Source: Sediminibacillus halophilus (GTDB lineage: Bacteria > Bacillota > Bacilli > Bacillales > Amphibacillaceae). Taken from it: 64,000 nt of DNA. Below are positions 8,488 to 17,243 of the stretch, piece by piece. How positions within the stretch are numbered: the first letter of the stretch is position 1; every line of letters starts with the position of its first letter. The notes under the pieces are model-generated. The model ran no database searches. It was not told where the DNA came from and saw only the letters and a program-made list of their open reading frames with translations. A program made the translations under genes and the position numbers. The stretch is from contig NZ_FNHF01000001.1 of the NCBI RefSeq assembly GCF_900103695.1, forward strand, positions 806,001-870,000. Reading direction: 5' to 3'.

Positions 8488-9681
8488 TTATTTTCCCACT
8501 GACTCCGTGTTCTTCATTTTCAACTGGGATGCCGCTTCTGCCACTTGCTGTTTTGCTGCTTCTACATCTTCTGCTCTATTAAGCACGACAGCCAACCTGC
8601 GTCCGATCGAGGCTGTAGGCTTCCCAAATAATCTTACCTGAGTACCAGGAGTCTGTAGTGCCTGTTCAGCACCTTCGAAGAAATAGGATTCCATGTCGCT
8701 CGCCGATTTGACCGCTTGACTTGCACCAGGAGAAATGAATGTCACCTTATCCACCGGCAATCCCAGTATCGTCCGTACATGTAATGCAAATTCGGATAAA
8801 TCCTGGGTCGCCAGTGTTACCATCCCCGTATCGTGAGGCCGTGGAGAAACTTCGCTAAAGTAAACGCCTTGTCTGGTAAGAAACAATTCTACTCCGAAGA
8901 CACCGAAACCTCCAAGATGGTCTGTGATCTTTTTAGCGATGTCTTCTGCTTCCCGTATTTGCTCCTTGCTCATTGTATGAGGCTGCCACAACTGAATATA
9001 ATCTCCATCTTGCTGCTTATGACCAATCGGCGGACAGAACACTGTCCCGGAAGAGGAGCGGACGGTCAGTAAAGTGATTTCCGATTCGAAAGAGACGAAT
9101 TCTTCCACAATCACCCTGGTACTTTTTCCGCGTCCACTTTTCAGTGCCTCCTGCCAGGAAATTTCGATTTCCCCTTCGTTACGGCAAACTGTCTGGCCTT
9201 TTCCAGAGGAACTCATCAAGGGTTTGATTACGCACGGTGTCCCGATTTTATGTACAGCTTGTTTTAATTCATCTAATGATTCGGCAAATGCATAATCTGC
9301 TGTCGGAAGTTTTAGCTGTTCACTAGCTAAGCGCCGAATCCCCTCCCTGTCCATCGTCAGCTGTGTTGCATAAGCAGTCGGAACCACACGATACCCTTGC
9401 TGTTCCAGTTCAACCAATGTATCCGTAGCAATTGCTTCAATTTCCGGCACGATTAAATCTGGTTTCTCGGTTTCAATCACATCCCTCAGTTGAGCCCCAT
9501 CAAGCATATCCCTCACATAATAACGATGGGCGACTTGCATGGCAGGCGCACCTTGGTAACGGTCAATAGCGACGGTTTCCACTCCCAGACGCTGTGCTTC
9601 AATGATCATCTCTTTACCTAGTTCCCCAGAACCTAGTAATACCATTTTCATAGCCTTTTCTTGACCTGGCACTCCAAACAT
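8488..9681 (-). CDS. purT: formate-dependent phosphoribosylglycinamide formyltransferase
   Basis: ATP-grasp enzyme converting GAR, formate and ATP to formyl-GAR, the folate-independent third step of purine synthesis. 397 aa, usual length. Motifs include VLLGSGELGKE near the N-terminus, DRYQGAPAMQVAHR, the ATP-binding SSGKGQTV, the SEVSPRPHDTGMVTLATQ core, and a C-terminal LFGKPTASIGRRLAVVL. The open frame begins at 9714, but AAGAGGAGGG precedes the ATG at 9679-9681. First gene of an apparent operon with threonine aldolase. The upstream region contains several CGAA(C) motifs reminiscent of PurR boxes, but not in the canonical inverted arrangement. Confidence 0.95.
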   Translation of the reverse strand: MFGVPGQEKAMKMVLLGSGELGKEMIIEAQRLGVETVAIDRYQGAPAMQVAHRYYVRDMLDGAQLRDVIETEKPDLIVPEIEAIATDTLVELEQQGYRVVPTAYATQLTMDREGIRRLASEQLKLPTADYAFAESLDELKQAVHKIGTPCVIKPLMSSSGKGQTVCRNEGEIEISWQEALKSGRGKSTRVIVEEFVSFESEITLLTVRSSSGTVFCPPIGHKQQDGDYIQLWQPHTMSKEQIREAEDIAKKITDHLGGFGVFGVELFLTRQGVYFSEVSPRPHDTGMVTLATQDLSEFALHVRTILGLPVDKVTFISPGASQAVKSASDMESYFFEGAEQALQTPGTQVRLFGKPTASIGRRLAVVLNRAEDVEAAKQQVAEAASQLKMKNTESVGK

Positions 9682-10028
9682 AGAATCCCTCCTCTTACCA
9701 TTTACGAACATCATACCCTTTTAAACAGAAAAAAATCAACCAAATGACGAACTAAAACGAACAAAAATAATAATTATTCCGAAAATGTACGTTTCTAAAC
9801 GGTCTTAGAATCTCCTTGCTGGTTCCATCTCTTTCGTCACCACAAGAAATATCCCCTCCACAAAAAAACAGATCGTAAAGGTGAAAGTTTGGCTTAATGG
9901 GAAGGAAATAAAGTAGAAAATATGGAAAGATATAATAGTGAGCCTGTATGAAAGGTTGATACCCACTGCTGTTGAGTGAGAACGGGTATACAAATAATAT
10001 GTGTCAGGTCAATAAGGGGGCTTTTAAC
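9682..10028. other. divergent intergenic region purT / small membrane gene
   Basis: About 350 nt without a convincing gene. Near purT it holds three CGAA-containing motifs on the plus strand (around 9745, 9758 and 9780) that resemble half PurBoxes but lie in the same orientation. No riboswitch was recognised. Confidence 0.4.
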
Positions 10029-10169
10029 ATGAATTTCCTATTTGGTTTCTTAATATTTGCAGGTATTTTTGCTGTTTACGATGCTTTGAGAAAGATAAAT
10101 AATAATTTATTAAACCAAACAGAAGAGATTAAAAACTTACGGGAAGAGATAAAAAGCAATAATAAATAA
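10029..10169 (+). CDS. small single-pass membrane protein with coiled coil
   Basis: 46 aa: an N-terminal transmembrane helix (residues ~2-19) followed by a heptad-like charged helix (NNNLLNQTEEIKNLREEI). AAGGGGG precedes the ATG. It resembles the many short YrzO-like proteins of bacilli with a membrane helix and coiled coil, of unknown function. A longer frame starting at 9972 lacks a ribosome site and is rejected. Confidence 0.65.
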   Translation: MNFLFGFLIFAGIFAVYDALRKINNNLLNQTEEIKNLREEIKSNNK

Positions 10170-10262
10170 AATTTTTTCAGTAAAAAACTGATAAACAAGC
10201 AAAAGAGAAAATCATGCATATTTTTCCAGTTTCTCTATCAACTTCCCTTTCACAGAACCTAT

Positions 10263-10298
10263 ACAAAAAGCTGTTCCAAAAACGGAACAGCTTTTTGT
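10263..10298. terminator. bidirectional intrinsic terminator
   Basis: ACAAAAAGCTGTTCC (10263-10277) and GGAACAGCTTTTTGT (10284-10298) form a perfect 15-bp stem between the small membrane gene and the convergent SDR gene. Confidence 0.85.
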
Positions 10299-10304
10299 GT
10301 AAGG

Positions 10305-11099
10305 TTAAAAAACAGTCCGGACAAGACCGCCATCTATCCGTAAGGCAGAACCGTTGATTGCGGATGAAAGCGGGCTGCTGACAAACGTCACAAAGTCCGC
10401 GATTTCTTTTGGTCTAATTAAACGCTGAATAATCGAAGTTGGACGATTCTCTTTCATAAACTTAGTTTCCGCCTCTTCAAGCGATAGATTCTCCCCTGGA
10501 TATAACTTCTCTAACATGACTTCGACCCCGCCAGTCAGTGTGGAACCCGGCATGATCGTATTCACCGTTACCCTTGTTCCAGTAGTAAGTTCAGCAAGGC
10601 TCCTCGACAAGGATAACTGCATCGTCTTTGTCGCACTGTAGTGGGCCATTTCCTGTGAAGGCATTAAAGCAGCTTCACTGCCGATAAAAATCACTCTACC
10701 GCTATCTTTTTCCATCATTCGCTGTAAATATTGGCGTGTCAACCGGACACTGCTCATGATATTGACCTCGAATAACTTGAACCATTCCTCATCAGGGATG
10801 TCAAAGTAATCATTCGGCTCAAATATACCGAGATTATTAATTAAAATGTCGATATTCTGTTGTTCCTGCATGATCTTTTGGCAGCCTTCAGCTGTACCTA
10901 AATCTGCTTCTGCTGCATGAAGGATGGCTTCTGGATATGCTGATTTTATTTCATCGATTGTCTGGTTGATTTTCTCCTTCCCGCGTCCATTGATAATCAC
11001 TTCTGCGCCTTCAGCTGCCAATCTTAAAGCAATTGCATTCCCTATTCCTGATGTCGATCCAGTTACTAACGCACGTTTTCCATGAAGCATTAAATCCAT
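10305..11099 (-). CDS. SDR-family oxidoreductase
   Basis: NAD(P)-dependent short-chain dehydrogenase, 264 aa. The cofactor motif TGSTSGIG (13-20), NNLG (88-91, a variant of NNAG) and the catalytic S141-Y154-K158 triad with YSATK are all at standard spacing. TAGGAGG precedes the ATG at 11097-11099; the longer frame to 11153 has no ribosome site. Resembles the YqjQ/YkvO-like group; the substrate is unknown. Single-gene unit. Confidence 0.9.
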   Translation of the reverse strand: MDLMLHGKRALVTGSTSGIGNAIALRLAAEGAEVIINGRGKEKINQTIDEIKSAYPEAILHAAEADLGTAEGCQKIMQEQQNIDILINNLGIFEPNDYFDIPDEEWFKLFEVNIMSSVRLTRQYLQRMMEKDSGRVIFIGSEAALMPSQEMAHYSATKTMQLSLSRSLAELTTGTRVTVNTIMPGSTLTGGVEVMLEKLYPGENLSLEEAETKFMKENRPTSIIQRLIRPKEIADFVTFVSSPLSSAINGSALRIDGGLVRTVF

Positions 11100-11278
11100 A
11101 AACCCGCCTCCTAAATAGGTGAAAGTTCTGACTAATCCGCCCTTTGTATCCATATCCTAAACGGGAGCTTTTATTCTTTCAACTATTCTGATTAGTACCA
11201 CGTTACTTTTCACACACCAAAAAGTCATCCCAACCAGCAATGCGCTAGTCATCCAAGCTATGGTAAAACTTTGCAGAT

Positions 11279-11746
11279 TCAACGTTTGTTCGGTTGTTTC
11301 ATAAAAAACGGAACCTCTTGCACTCCGGCAATTCGCGCATAAGTATAGAGCTGTCCTTTATGATGGATTTCATGGTCTCTTGCATTGCTCAGCCAAACAG
11401 CCGCAGGAGCATCAAACCCATTCATCTCTAACTGCTTATCCAAATGTTGGTCAGTAATCGATTCAAAATGCTTTAAAGTAGTTTGCGTATAGTTATCCAC
11501 TATATTCCGGACGTCCTGCAATGTCTCGAATTCCGGCTTGCTATCTGGAAAAGTGAATACACCTTCTTTGATGGACTTGGTGAACATCTCCATGGAAGTT
11601 GCCAAATGAACGGCCAGTCCACCTAAGGAGAAAGCCCCGTCCCAAGGCTTGAAATCTACATGCTTATCATCAATTTTTGTCAGCAATTCCTGTAATACCT
11701 GGCGGTGGCCGTACCAGCTATCCCGGATTTCCTCCACTTTGCTCAT
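11279..11746 (-). CDS. DinB-family protein
   Basis: 155 aa, predicted four-helix bundle of the DinB/YfiT superfamily, often bacillithiol-dependent metal enzymes. The three metal-ligand histidines are plausible in LAVHLATSM, in RDHEIHHKGQL and near it. AGGAGG followed by 7 nt fixes the ATG at 11744-11746; the open frame starts one codon earlier at TTG. No co-transcribed neighbour, so the substrate cannot be inferred. Confidence 0.85.
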   Translation of the reverse strand: MSKVEEIRDSWYGHRQVLQELLTKIDDKHVDFKPWDGAFSLGGLAVHLATSMEMFTKSIKEGVFTFPDSKPEFETLQDVRNIVDNYTQTTLKHFESITDQHLDKQLEMNGFDAPAAVWLSNARDHEIHHKGQLYTYARIAGVQEVPFFMKQPNKR

Positions 11747-11854
11747 CAAAAACCTCCTTGTTCTTTTGCTTGTATTAATCTTCTAGTTACTGTACGCAGT
11801 TCCTGCTTTTATCCCCTAATTCATACTCACTAGCTGAAAGGAATCATATTCTCC

Positions 11855-11888
11855 AAAAAAAAGGCAGTCCTCTCTACCGGACTGCCTC
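11855..11888 (-). terminator. intrinsic terminator of the ABC exporter operon
   Basis: On the minus strand GGCAGTCC / GGACTGCC form an 8-bp perfect stem followed by eight Ts, 19 nt after the stop of the last permease gene. Confidence 0.85.
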
Positions 11889-11906
11889 TCCCATTAACTG
11901 GGAATG

Positions 11907-13007
11907 TTAGACTTTACGCTCCATCAAGTTGATTCCTATTCCCATACATAAGACCCCGATCACCACTAGGATTGCTAAAGGCTGAGCCAGGGTAGACATC
12001 GATTGGCCAAGGGAAATTCCCTTTAATGCTTCCATGCCGTACGTAACCGGAACCACTTTGGATATACCGAGAATAACGTTGTTACTAACCGCTTCAATCG
12101 GCCAGTATGCTCCCCCAATCATTGCCATACTAACCGAAATAATTGGTACAAGTGCATTGAGCTGTTCAAGGCTCTTCACCAATCCTAACAGCAACATCCC
12201 CAACGCTACTACGGCAAAAGTATAACAGGCTACCGCCACTAAAATCATGCCATAATTGTCGCCGATTTCATAATCAAACCCATATCGGAATACCGAAAAG
12301 ATAAACACGATTTGCAAAAACCCGATCATAAACGAGTAAGCCAAGTGTCCGATATATAAGTGGAGTTTTTTGACCGGTGATAAAATCACTCGGTTCCAGG
12401 TTCCAGTCCGTTTTTCTTCGGCCACTTTACTCAAACTGAAAATAATCGTGTATATCGAAAAAAACAACGTCATGCCAAACAAGAAATGATTGCGTTGAGA
12501 ATATCCGCCGGAGGTCGACTCCCCTTCAGCTGTCGATGCAGTCAATGTAATAGGGGCATTCACTAAGGCGGCTTCAACCTTACTGCGGTAATCTGCATCT
12601 CCTGTAGCTTGCTCTGCTTCCTTCAGACGCAGTTTTTCTACATAGATCTGTTTAACATACTGATCGACAAGCACTTGATTAGGATCATCAGCGGCAGTCA
12701 GCATCCTGTAGTTATCAGACATCCCTTTCATCGCAAAGGCAGCATCGCCTAAGGCGACCTGTTTTTCGGCCGTTTTCTGATCTGTTTCGGTAAACACATA
12801 GCTCTCAGATTCGTTTAGCTTTGCCAGCAAGGCATCCTGCTCCTCTTCATTCATGGACTGGTCAAGATAAACTGGAACATCCAATTGTCCGTAAGTTTTA
12901 AACCCGCCAAGAAAGAATACAAAGATAAAAGTCATCCCTAACATGGAAAGGACCATCAAAGGTTCACGGCGCAGCCGCTGCAGCTGTAAAAGAAAAATTG
13001 ATTTCAC
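11907..13007 (-). CDS. lnrN: ABC-2 permease, LnrN-like
   Basis: 366 aa. One N-terminal membrane anchor (residues ~16-35), a large extracytoplasmic domain (~40-170), then about five transmembrane segments in the C-terminal half, the topology of LnrM/LnrN-type half exporters. It starts at GTG 13005-13007 with AAGGAGGG upstream and directly abuts the preceding permease stop. In B. subtilis LnrL (ATPase), LnrM and LnrN form the exporter that gives resistance to linearmycin-type polyenes. The assignment here rests on the complete five-gene order, not on sequence alignment. Confidence 0.75.
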   Translation of the reverse strand: MKSIFLLQLQRLRREPLMVLSMLGMTFIFVFFLGGFKTYGQLDVPVYLDQSMNEEEQDALLAKLNESESYVFTETDQKTAEKQVALGDAAFAMKGMSDNYRMLTAADDPNQVLVDQYVKQIYVEKLRLKEAEQATGDADYRSKVEAALVNAPITLTASTAEGESTSGGYSQRNHFLFGMTLFFSIYTIIFSLSKVAEEKRTGTWNRVILSPVKKLHLYIGHLAYSFMIGFLQIVFIFSVFRYGFDYEIGDNYGMILVAVACYTFAVVALGMLLLGLVKSLEQLNALVPIISVSMAMIGGAYWPIEAVSNNVILGISKVVPVTYGMEALKGISLGQSMSTLAQPLAILVVIGVLCMGIGINLMERKV

Positions 13008-14288
13008 TTAAGCCGCCCTCCTTTTTGAAAAAATCAACAAACTGACTGCGATTAGTACAACTGTCAATAGCAGCAGCCGAAAGATCAACGGCAAAATGTA
13101 AGACATTCCGAGACCTTGCGCCCATTGAAGTGTCATATTTAACATAATCCCGTTCGGCGTCCAATTTCCAAGGGTTGTAAACAGTGCAGGCATTCCGGAC
13201 ACGGGGAAAAAACTTCCTCCGAGCATAGCCAATACGGTCACGATCCCTCCAGCAAATATACCTGGAACAACATTGCTTTCCGATTTCACCGTAATGGCGG
13301 TCAATAAAGCACCCAAACCACCGATACATAAGGAAAAGACTGCTCCTATCACCAGCATGCCGAGCCAAAACCGCCAGGAATTATCGGCAAAAGCTTGCAA
13401 TACAAGTCTTCCCATGCCGAATAGCAGGACAAGCTGTATGAACACTAAAACAGTTGTAGAAATCGCTTTTCCGGATAAAAAGAGAAGCGGATGTTTTCCC
13501 GACAATAGAATTCGAGCAAACACGTTTTGATAATTCTCTACATAAGCCTTTGATGCAATGGTCGAAGCCACAAACATGGCAAACATCACAGCCATACCGA
13601 TTGAATAGTATTCAATCGATGAAATAGGCTCCTGGTCTGTTACTGTAATAACGCCCCCTAAATCTTCCTGATTCCCTTCAGACGATTTTCTTGTGACATC
13701 CGTCCCGTCAGCGGCTTGTGCAATAGCTGTTTCAAAATTGAACGTACGGACAAAGCGCTCAACCGTGTCATAGAAAATACCAGCCATAAGCGAGGAATCC
13801 TTTCCCTCCACCATTTCAAGCTCCGCGCTCTTCCCCTCGTCCAGCAGCATCTTTTTCAGCGATAAATAAGTGAAATTTTCCGGTATCTTTAGTAGGGCGG
13901 TAACTTTGCCATTCTCTAATGCTTCAATTGCCTTGTTTTCATTCACTTTTTCCGTTTCCAACACCTGGCCGAGTTCATCGCCTTCAAGCATGTTCATCAT
14001 CAGAGCGGAAGGCTCGGAAGACTCCGCCGCTTCTATAAGTCGATCTTTCGCTTCCTCTGGTACGGAAAGTTGCTTGACTTCTTCTGTAAATTGCTCGATC
14101 CCTGCCTGACGATCATTGTGGTCAACAACTGCAACCTTCATATCAAAAGAAGAAAACCCTCCAGCAAACATCCCTTTCAATGCAAATCCTAAAATCACCG
14201 TCAAGATTATCGGCATTAATAATAAGACGAGTAATTCGGTTCGATCCCGGATCAGTACCATTACATCTTTTTTCAAAAATGATAGCAT
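13008..14288 (-). CDS. lnrM: ABC-2 permease, LnrM-like
   Basis: 426 aa with the same plan as its neighbour: an N-terminal anchor (residues ~20-40), a long extracytoplasmic region to about 220 rich in charged residues, then five or six membrane helices ending in a basic tail (SKRRAA). The pair probably forms a heterodimer. It lies 13 nt after the ATPase gene and has a G-rich ribosome site. It is somewhat longer than the ~390 aa of B. subtilis LnrM, the surplus lying in the outer domain, where substrate preference could differ. Confidence 0.75.
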   Translation of the reverse strand: MLSFLKKDVMVLIRDRTELLVLLLMPIILTVILGFALKGMFAGGFSSFDMKVAVVDHNDRQAGIEQFTEEVKQLSVPEEAKDRLIEAAESSEPSALMMNMLEGDELGQVLETEKVNENKAIEALENGKVTALLKIPENFTYLSLKKMLLDEGKSAELEMVEGKDSSLMAGIFYDTVERFVRTFNFETAIAQAADGTDVTRKSSEGNQEDLGGVITVTDQEPISSIEYYSIGMAVMFAMFVASTIASKAYVENYQNVFARILLSGKHPLLFLSGKAISTTVLVFIQLVLLFGMGRLVLQAFADNSWRFWLGMLVIGAVFSLCIGGLGALLTAITVKSESNVVPGIFAGGIVTVLAMLGGSFFPVSGMPALFTTLGNWTPNGIMLNMTLQWAQGLGMSYILPLIFRLLLLTVVLIAVSLLIFSKRRAA

Positions 14289-14301
14289 CCATCGTCCCCC
14301 C

Positions 14302-15234
14302 CTAATCTCTCAGCTTGCGGCCTGTCAGATGTAAAAATACATCCTCGAGTGTCGGCACTTGGACATTCAAACTGGTTATCTGGACTTGTTGGCGTTCCGC
14401 AGCCTGAAAAATACTTCCGAGCAGCCTGCTATTTTTAGGTGTGATCAGCTTGATGCCATTGTCAGTCTCGGTGACACGGAGCACACCCTCCATCTCATTC
14501 AACTCAGCGGCAAGATCAGGGTAGGAGCGATCCAGTTCTATCCAAATCGTTTCTTCACTGGACAAAATACTGGTGAGCTCTTGCTTGGTTCCGGAAGCGA
14601 TCACTTTGCCGTGATCCATAATATAAATCCGATCGCAAAGCCTTTCGACCTCTTCCATGTAATGACTTGTGTACAATACCGTCATACCCTTTTCTTGATT
14701 AAGCTTTTGGACCATTTCCAGGATGTAGTTACGCGATTGCGGGTCGATTCCGACAGTCGGTTCATCCATGATGATGATTTCCGGTTCATGAAGCAGGGCA
14801 ACGGCGATGTTGATTCTTCTTTGCATACCGCCGGAATAATGTTTAACGAGTTCGTTTTTACGTTCGGTAAGCCCGACGATTTCCAGAACATTTGCCATTT
14901 GCGATTCCAGCGCTTTGCCCTTCAAACCATAAATTCTTCCGAAAAACCTGAGATTTTCCACGGCCGTAAGTTCCTTATATAGCGCAATATCCTGCGGCAC
15001 AACGCCCAAGTACATACGGATGACGTTTGGATCTTTGACAACGCTCTTCCCATGCCATGTCACATCTCCCGCTGTCGGTTTAACGAGCGATGAGATCATC
15101 GAAATCGCCGTCGATTTTCCTGCTCCATTCGGTCCTAGCAGGCCAACTGACTCTCCTTTATCTAAATATAAATTGACGTCAGACACCGCAACATTCTTTT
15201 TAAACATTTTTTTCAAATTCGTTGTTTCCAACAC
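14302..15234 (-). CDS. lnrL: ABC exporter ATP-binding protein, LnrL-like
   Basis: 310 aa from the GTG at 15232-15234, chosen because AAAGGGGG lies 8 nt upstream; the frame itself opens at 15312. Walker A is LLGPNGAGKSTA, the signature HYSGGMQRR, Walker B IIIMDEPTVGIDP, the H-loop YTSHYMEE. After the nucleotide-binding domain (~1-220) comes the C-terminal domain common to drug-export ATPases. Energises the two downstream permeases. Separated from the response-regulator gene by 134 nt that contain regulatory palindromes. Confidence 0.85.
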   Translation of the reverse strand: MLETTNLKKMFKKNVAVSDVNLYLDKGESVGLLGPNGAGKSTAISMISSLVKPTAGDVTWHGKSVVKDPNVIRMYLGVVPQDIALYKELTAVENLRFFGRIYGLKGKALESQMANVLEIVGLTERKNELVKHYSGGMQRRINIAVALLHEPEIIIMDEPTVGIDPQSRNYILEMVQKLNQEKGMTVLYTSHYMEEVERLCDRIYIMDHGKVIASGTKQELTSILSSEETIWIELDRSYPDLAAELNEMEGVLRVTETDNGIKLITPKNSRLLGSIFQAAERQQVQITSLNVQVPTLEDVFLHLTGRKLRD

Positions 15235-15289
15235 TGCGTATTCCCCCTTTAATGCCATTTTCGATACCGTTTGGTTTATCTCTTTTAAA

Positions 15290-15363
15290 GTATAAAAAAA
15301 AGAAGACAGCATGCATACTGTCTCCCGTCACTAATTGAAATGACAAACCGTGACCTGCGTCAC
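15290..15363 (-). promoter_or_regulatory. control region between lnrK and lnrL (operator and attenuator candidates)
   Basis: Two signals are seen. GTGAC-CTGC-GTCAC (15350-15363) is an inverted repeat, with further GTCAC copies at about 15327 and a TGAC at 15341; this may be the LnrK operator. Next, AGACAG-CATGCATA-CTGTCT (15304-15323) is a hairpin followed on the minus strand by TCTTTTTTT, so it looks like a terminator between the regulators and the exporter genes. Both readings are inference. Confidence 0.55.
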
Positions 15364-15368
15364 TTTTT

Positions 15369-16004
15369 TTATACAAAACCATTGCGTATGGCGTAAATAG
15401 CCAGTTGGGTCCTATCGCGGAGCTCGAGTTTATCCAGCAGCTGGGAAATATGATTTTTTACCGTGCCTACCGATAAAGACAATTCAGCTGCGATTTCTTT
15501 GTTGCTTTTTCCTTCGCCAATCTGCTTTAATATATCAAGTTCGCGAGGAGTTAAATTATGCTCTTTCTCCATCTCCGGCTTTTTTGCATGCAATAGTCGC
15601 GGCATCACTTTGGCTGCAACTTCCCCTTGAAGCTGGAGCCCTCCCGCAAGGCAGTTTTTCACCGAGTGGATCAGCGTATCGGCATCCGCATCCTTAAGCA
15701 TGTAGCCATGCGCACCTATCTTCAGTGCCTGCAGGACATACTCGTCATCGTTGAACGTCGTCAGCATCAATATCTTCATGTCTGGCCAGCGGCTGCGAAT
15801 TATCTTAGCCGCTTCGAGCCCATCCATTACTGGCATACGGATATCAAGGACTGCCAAATCGAACCGTTGTTTTTCACAGAGAGCTATCGCTGCCTTTCCG
15901 TTTTTCGCTTCTCCGGTCACTTGCAGTGCTTCATCTGTTTCCATCATCATTTTAAGCCCCTGAGCAACCAGCGACTGATCCTCAGCTAATAGAATCCGAA
16001 CCAC
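15369..16004 (-). CDS. lnrK: NarL/FixJ-family response regulator, LnrK-like
   Basis: 211 aa. Receiver domain with acidic pocket AEDQ, phospho-acceptor D54 in LDIRMPVMDG and a conserved Lys in MLKDADAD. The LuxR-type DNA-binding domain at ~145-205 has LTPRELDILKQIGEGKSNKEI. The frame opens at 16103, but AAGGAGG 9 nt before the GTG at 16002-16004 fixes the start, so the gene overlaps the kinase gene by 23 bp. Partner of that kinase and likely activator of the exporter genes. Confidence 0.88.
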   Translation of the reverse strand: MVRILLAEDQSLVAQGLKMMMETDEALQVTGEAKNGKAAIALCEKQRFDLAVLDIRMPVMDGLEAAKIIRSRWPDMKILMLTTFNDDEYVLQALKIGAHGYMLKDADADTLIHSVKNCLAGGLQLQGEVAAKVMPRLLHAKKPEMEKEHNLTPRELDILKQIGEGKSNKEIAAELSLSVGTVKNHISQLLDKLELRDRTQLAIYAIRNGFV

Positions 16005-17151
16005 TTGCGGTGTCCTCCTTTTTTTGCAGCGGGAACGTTCCCCGGATGATGAATAAGCAGTTATAAGCCAAAATTTCCAGACTCCCGCCGGCCTGCTGGA
16101 CACGTTCTTTCATGGAGGTCAATCCATAGCCCTCCTCAAATCGATAACCAGATGGAATTGGATTGGAAACTTCAAACCGGAATATTCGTTCGCCAGCTGA
16201 TTCAAACGTGATGGAAGCTTCTCTATTCGATCCATGGCGCATCACATTGGTCAATGATTCCTGCACAGCCCGGTACATTGCTGCGGCTTGTTCAGGCGTC
16301 AACCGAGCAGAAAAGGCACGGTTTTTGACGGCAAATTGTATCCGGATAAACTTCTCCGCCTCAAGCTTGCGGATCAAACGTATCATTGCCGGAATACCGC
16401 CGATTTCCTCCTGGCTCAAAGCTTTGACCGCAGTGCGGGTTTCATCCAGGCTTTCCTGGGCCAATCCTTTTAACAGGCCGATCCGTTTTTTTTGCGCTTC
16501 TTCTGCTTCCATCCGTGCCACTTCCAGCTGCATCAATAAGTTGGTGAGCTTATGTCCGACACTGTCGTGAATCTCTCGGCCGATTTGGGTTCGTTCCTGT
16601 TGCCTGGCCAGCTTTTCATCCGAAACGGCTCTCCGCTTTAGACCGCGATATTCACGCAGCAAGGCATCGTACCGCACTGCGACTGCCTCTAATTCCTGAT
16701 GGATGCGATGAAAGATGGAAAGCGCCAAGCCGAGCATAGCCAGATAAAAGAACAAGAACGGAAAGGAAAAATACTCCCCATTTTCTTCAAGTGCCGGAAG
16801 AACGGCACAGATCCCTATGACTGCCCCGGAGATAAGTGCATGACGGCCGGGCAGCCGATAGACAGCCTCTCCCGCCAAGTAAGCAAACAACAACAAGATT
16901 AAATGATTAGGTGTATCGGTATGTAACGGCCAAAATACAGCCATAATGACTAGACTGGAGCTGCTTAGTAATATTGCCTGGATTGCTGCCCGGCTGCGGA
17001 ACAGCGGAAGCAAAAAATATAATGCAAAAAACAAAGCACTGCCAAACCAGCGGACAGGAGAAATCCCGACCACCCCCTGTGGCTGCAGGAGGGCAAATCC
17101 CCATAACCCTGCCAATAATAAAAAACAAAGCCAAAATGTATAACGGTACAT
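15982..17151 (-). CDS. lnrJ: sensor histidine kinase, LnrJ-like
   Basis: 389 aa. About six membrane helices in residues 1-150 with hardly any extracellular loop (intramembrane-sensing type), a coiled linker, the HisKA_3 dimerisation domain with phospho-acceptor H195 in GREIHDSVGHKLTN, and an HATPase domain with a GYGLTSMKERV lid. Start ATG at 17149-17151 follows TGGAGG; the frame opens four codons earlier. Kinases of this kind sense membrane-active antibiotics; B. subtilis LnrJ senses linearmycins. First gene of the locus. Confidence 0.87.
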   Translation of the reverse strand: MYRYTFWLCFLLLAGLWGFALLQPQGVVGISPVRWFGSALFFALYFLLPLFRSRAAIQAILLSSSSLVIMAVFWPLHTDTPNHLILLLFAYLAGEAVYRLPGRHALISGAVIGICAVLPALEENGEYFSFPFLFFYLAMLGLALSIFHRIHQELEAVAVRYDALLREYRGLKRRAVSDEKLARQQERTQIGREIHDSVGHKLTNLLMQLEVARMEAEEAQKKRIGLLKGLAQESLDETRTAVKALSQEEIGGIPAMIRLIRKLEAEKFIRIQFAVKNRAFSARLTPEQAAAMYRAVQESLTNVMRHGSNREASITFESAGERIFRFEVSNPIPSGYRFEEGYGLTSMKERVQQAGGSLEILAYNCLFIIRGTFPLQKKEDTASGSDSIS

Positions 17152-17243
17152 CGTATCCTCCAAAAAAATCGCTTTGTTTTTACTATATCACCTGTAGGCA
17201 TGGTTGCGGCGATTTTTTTACTTTTGGAACTACCGAATATCCG

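Noticed and set aside
9740-9790. PurR operator (paired PurBoxes) before purT
   Set aside because: CGAA motifs are present but all in the same orientation, while true PurBoxes are inverted at a set spacing; left as a note only.
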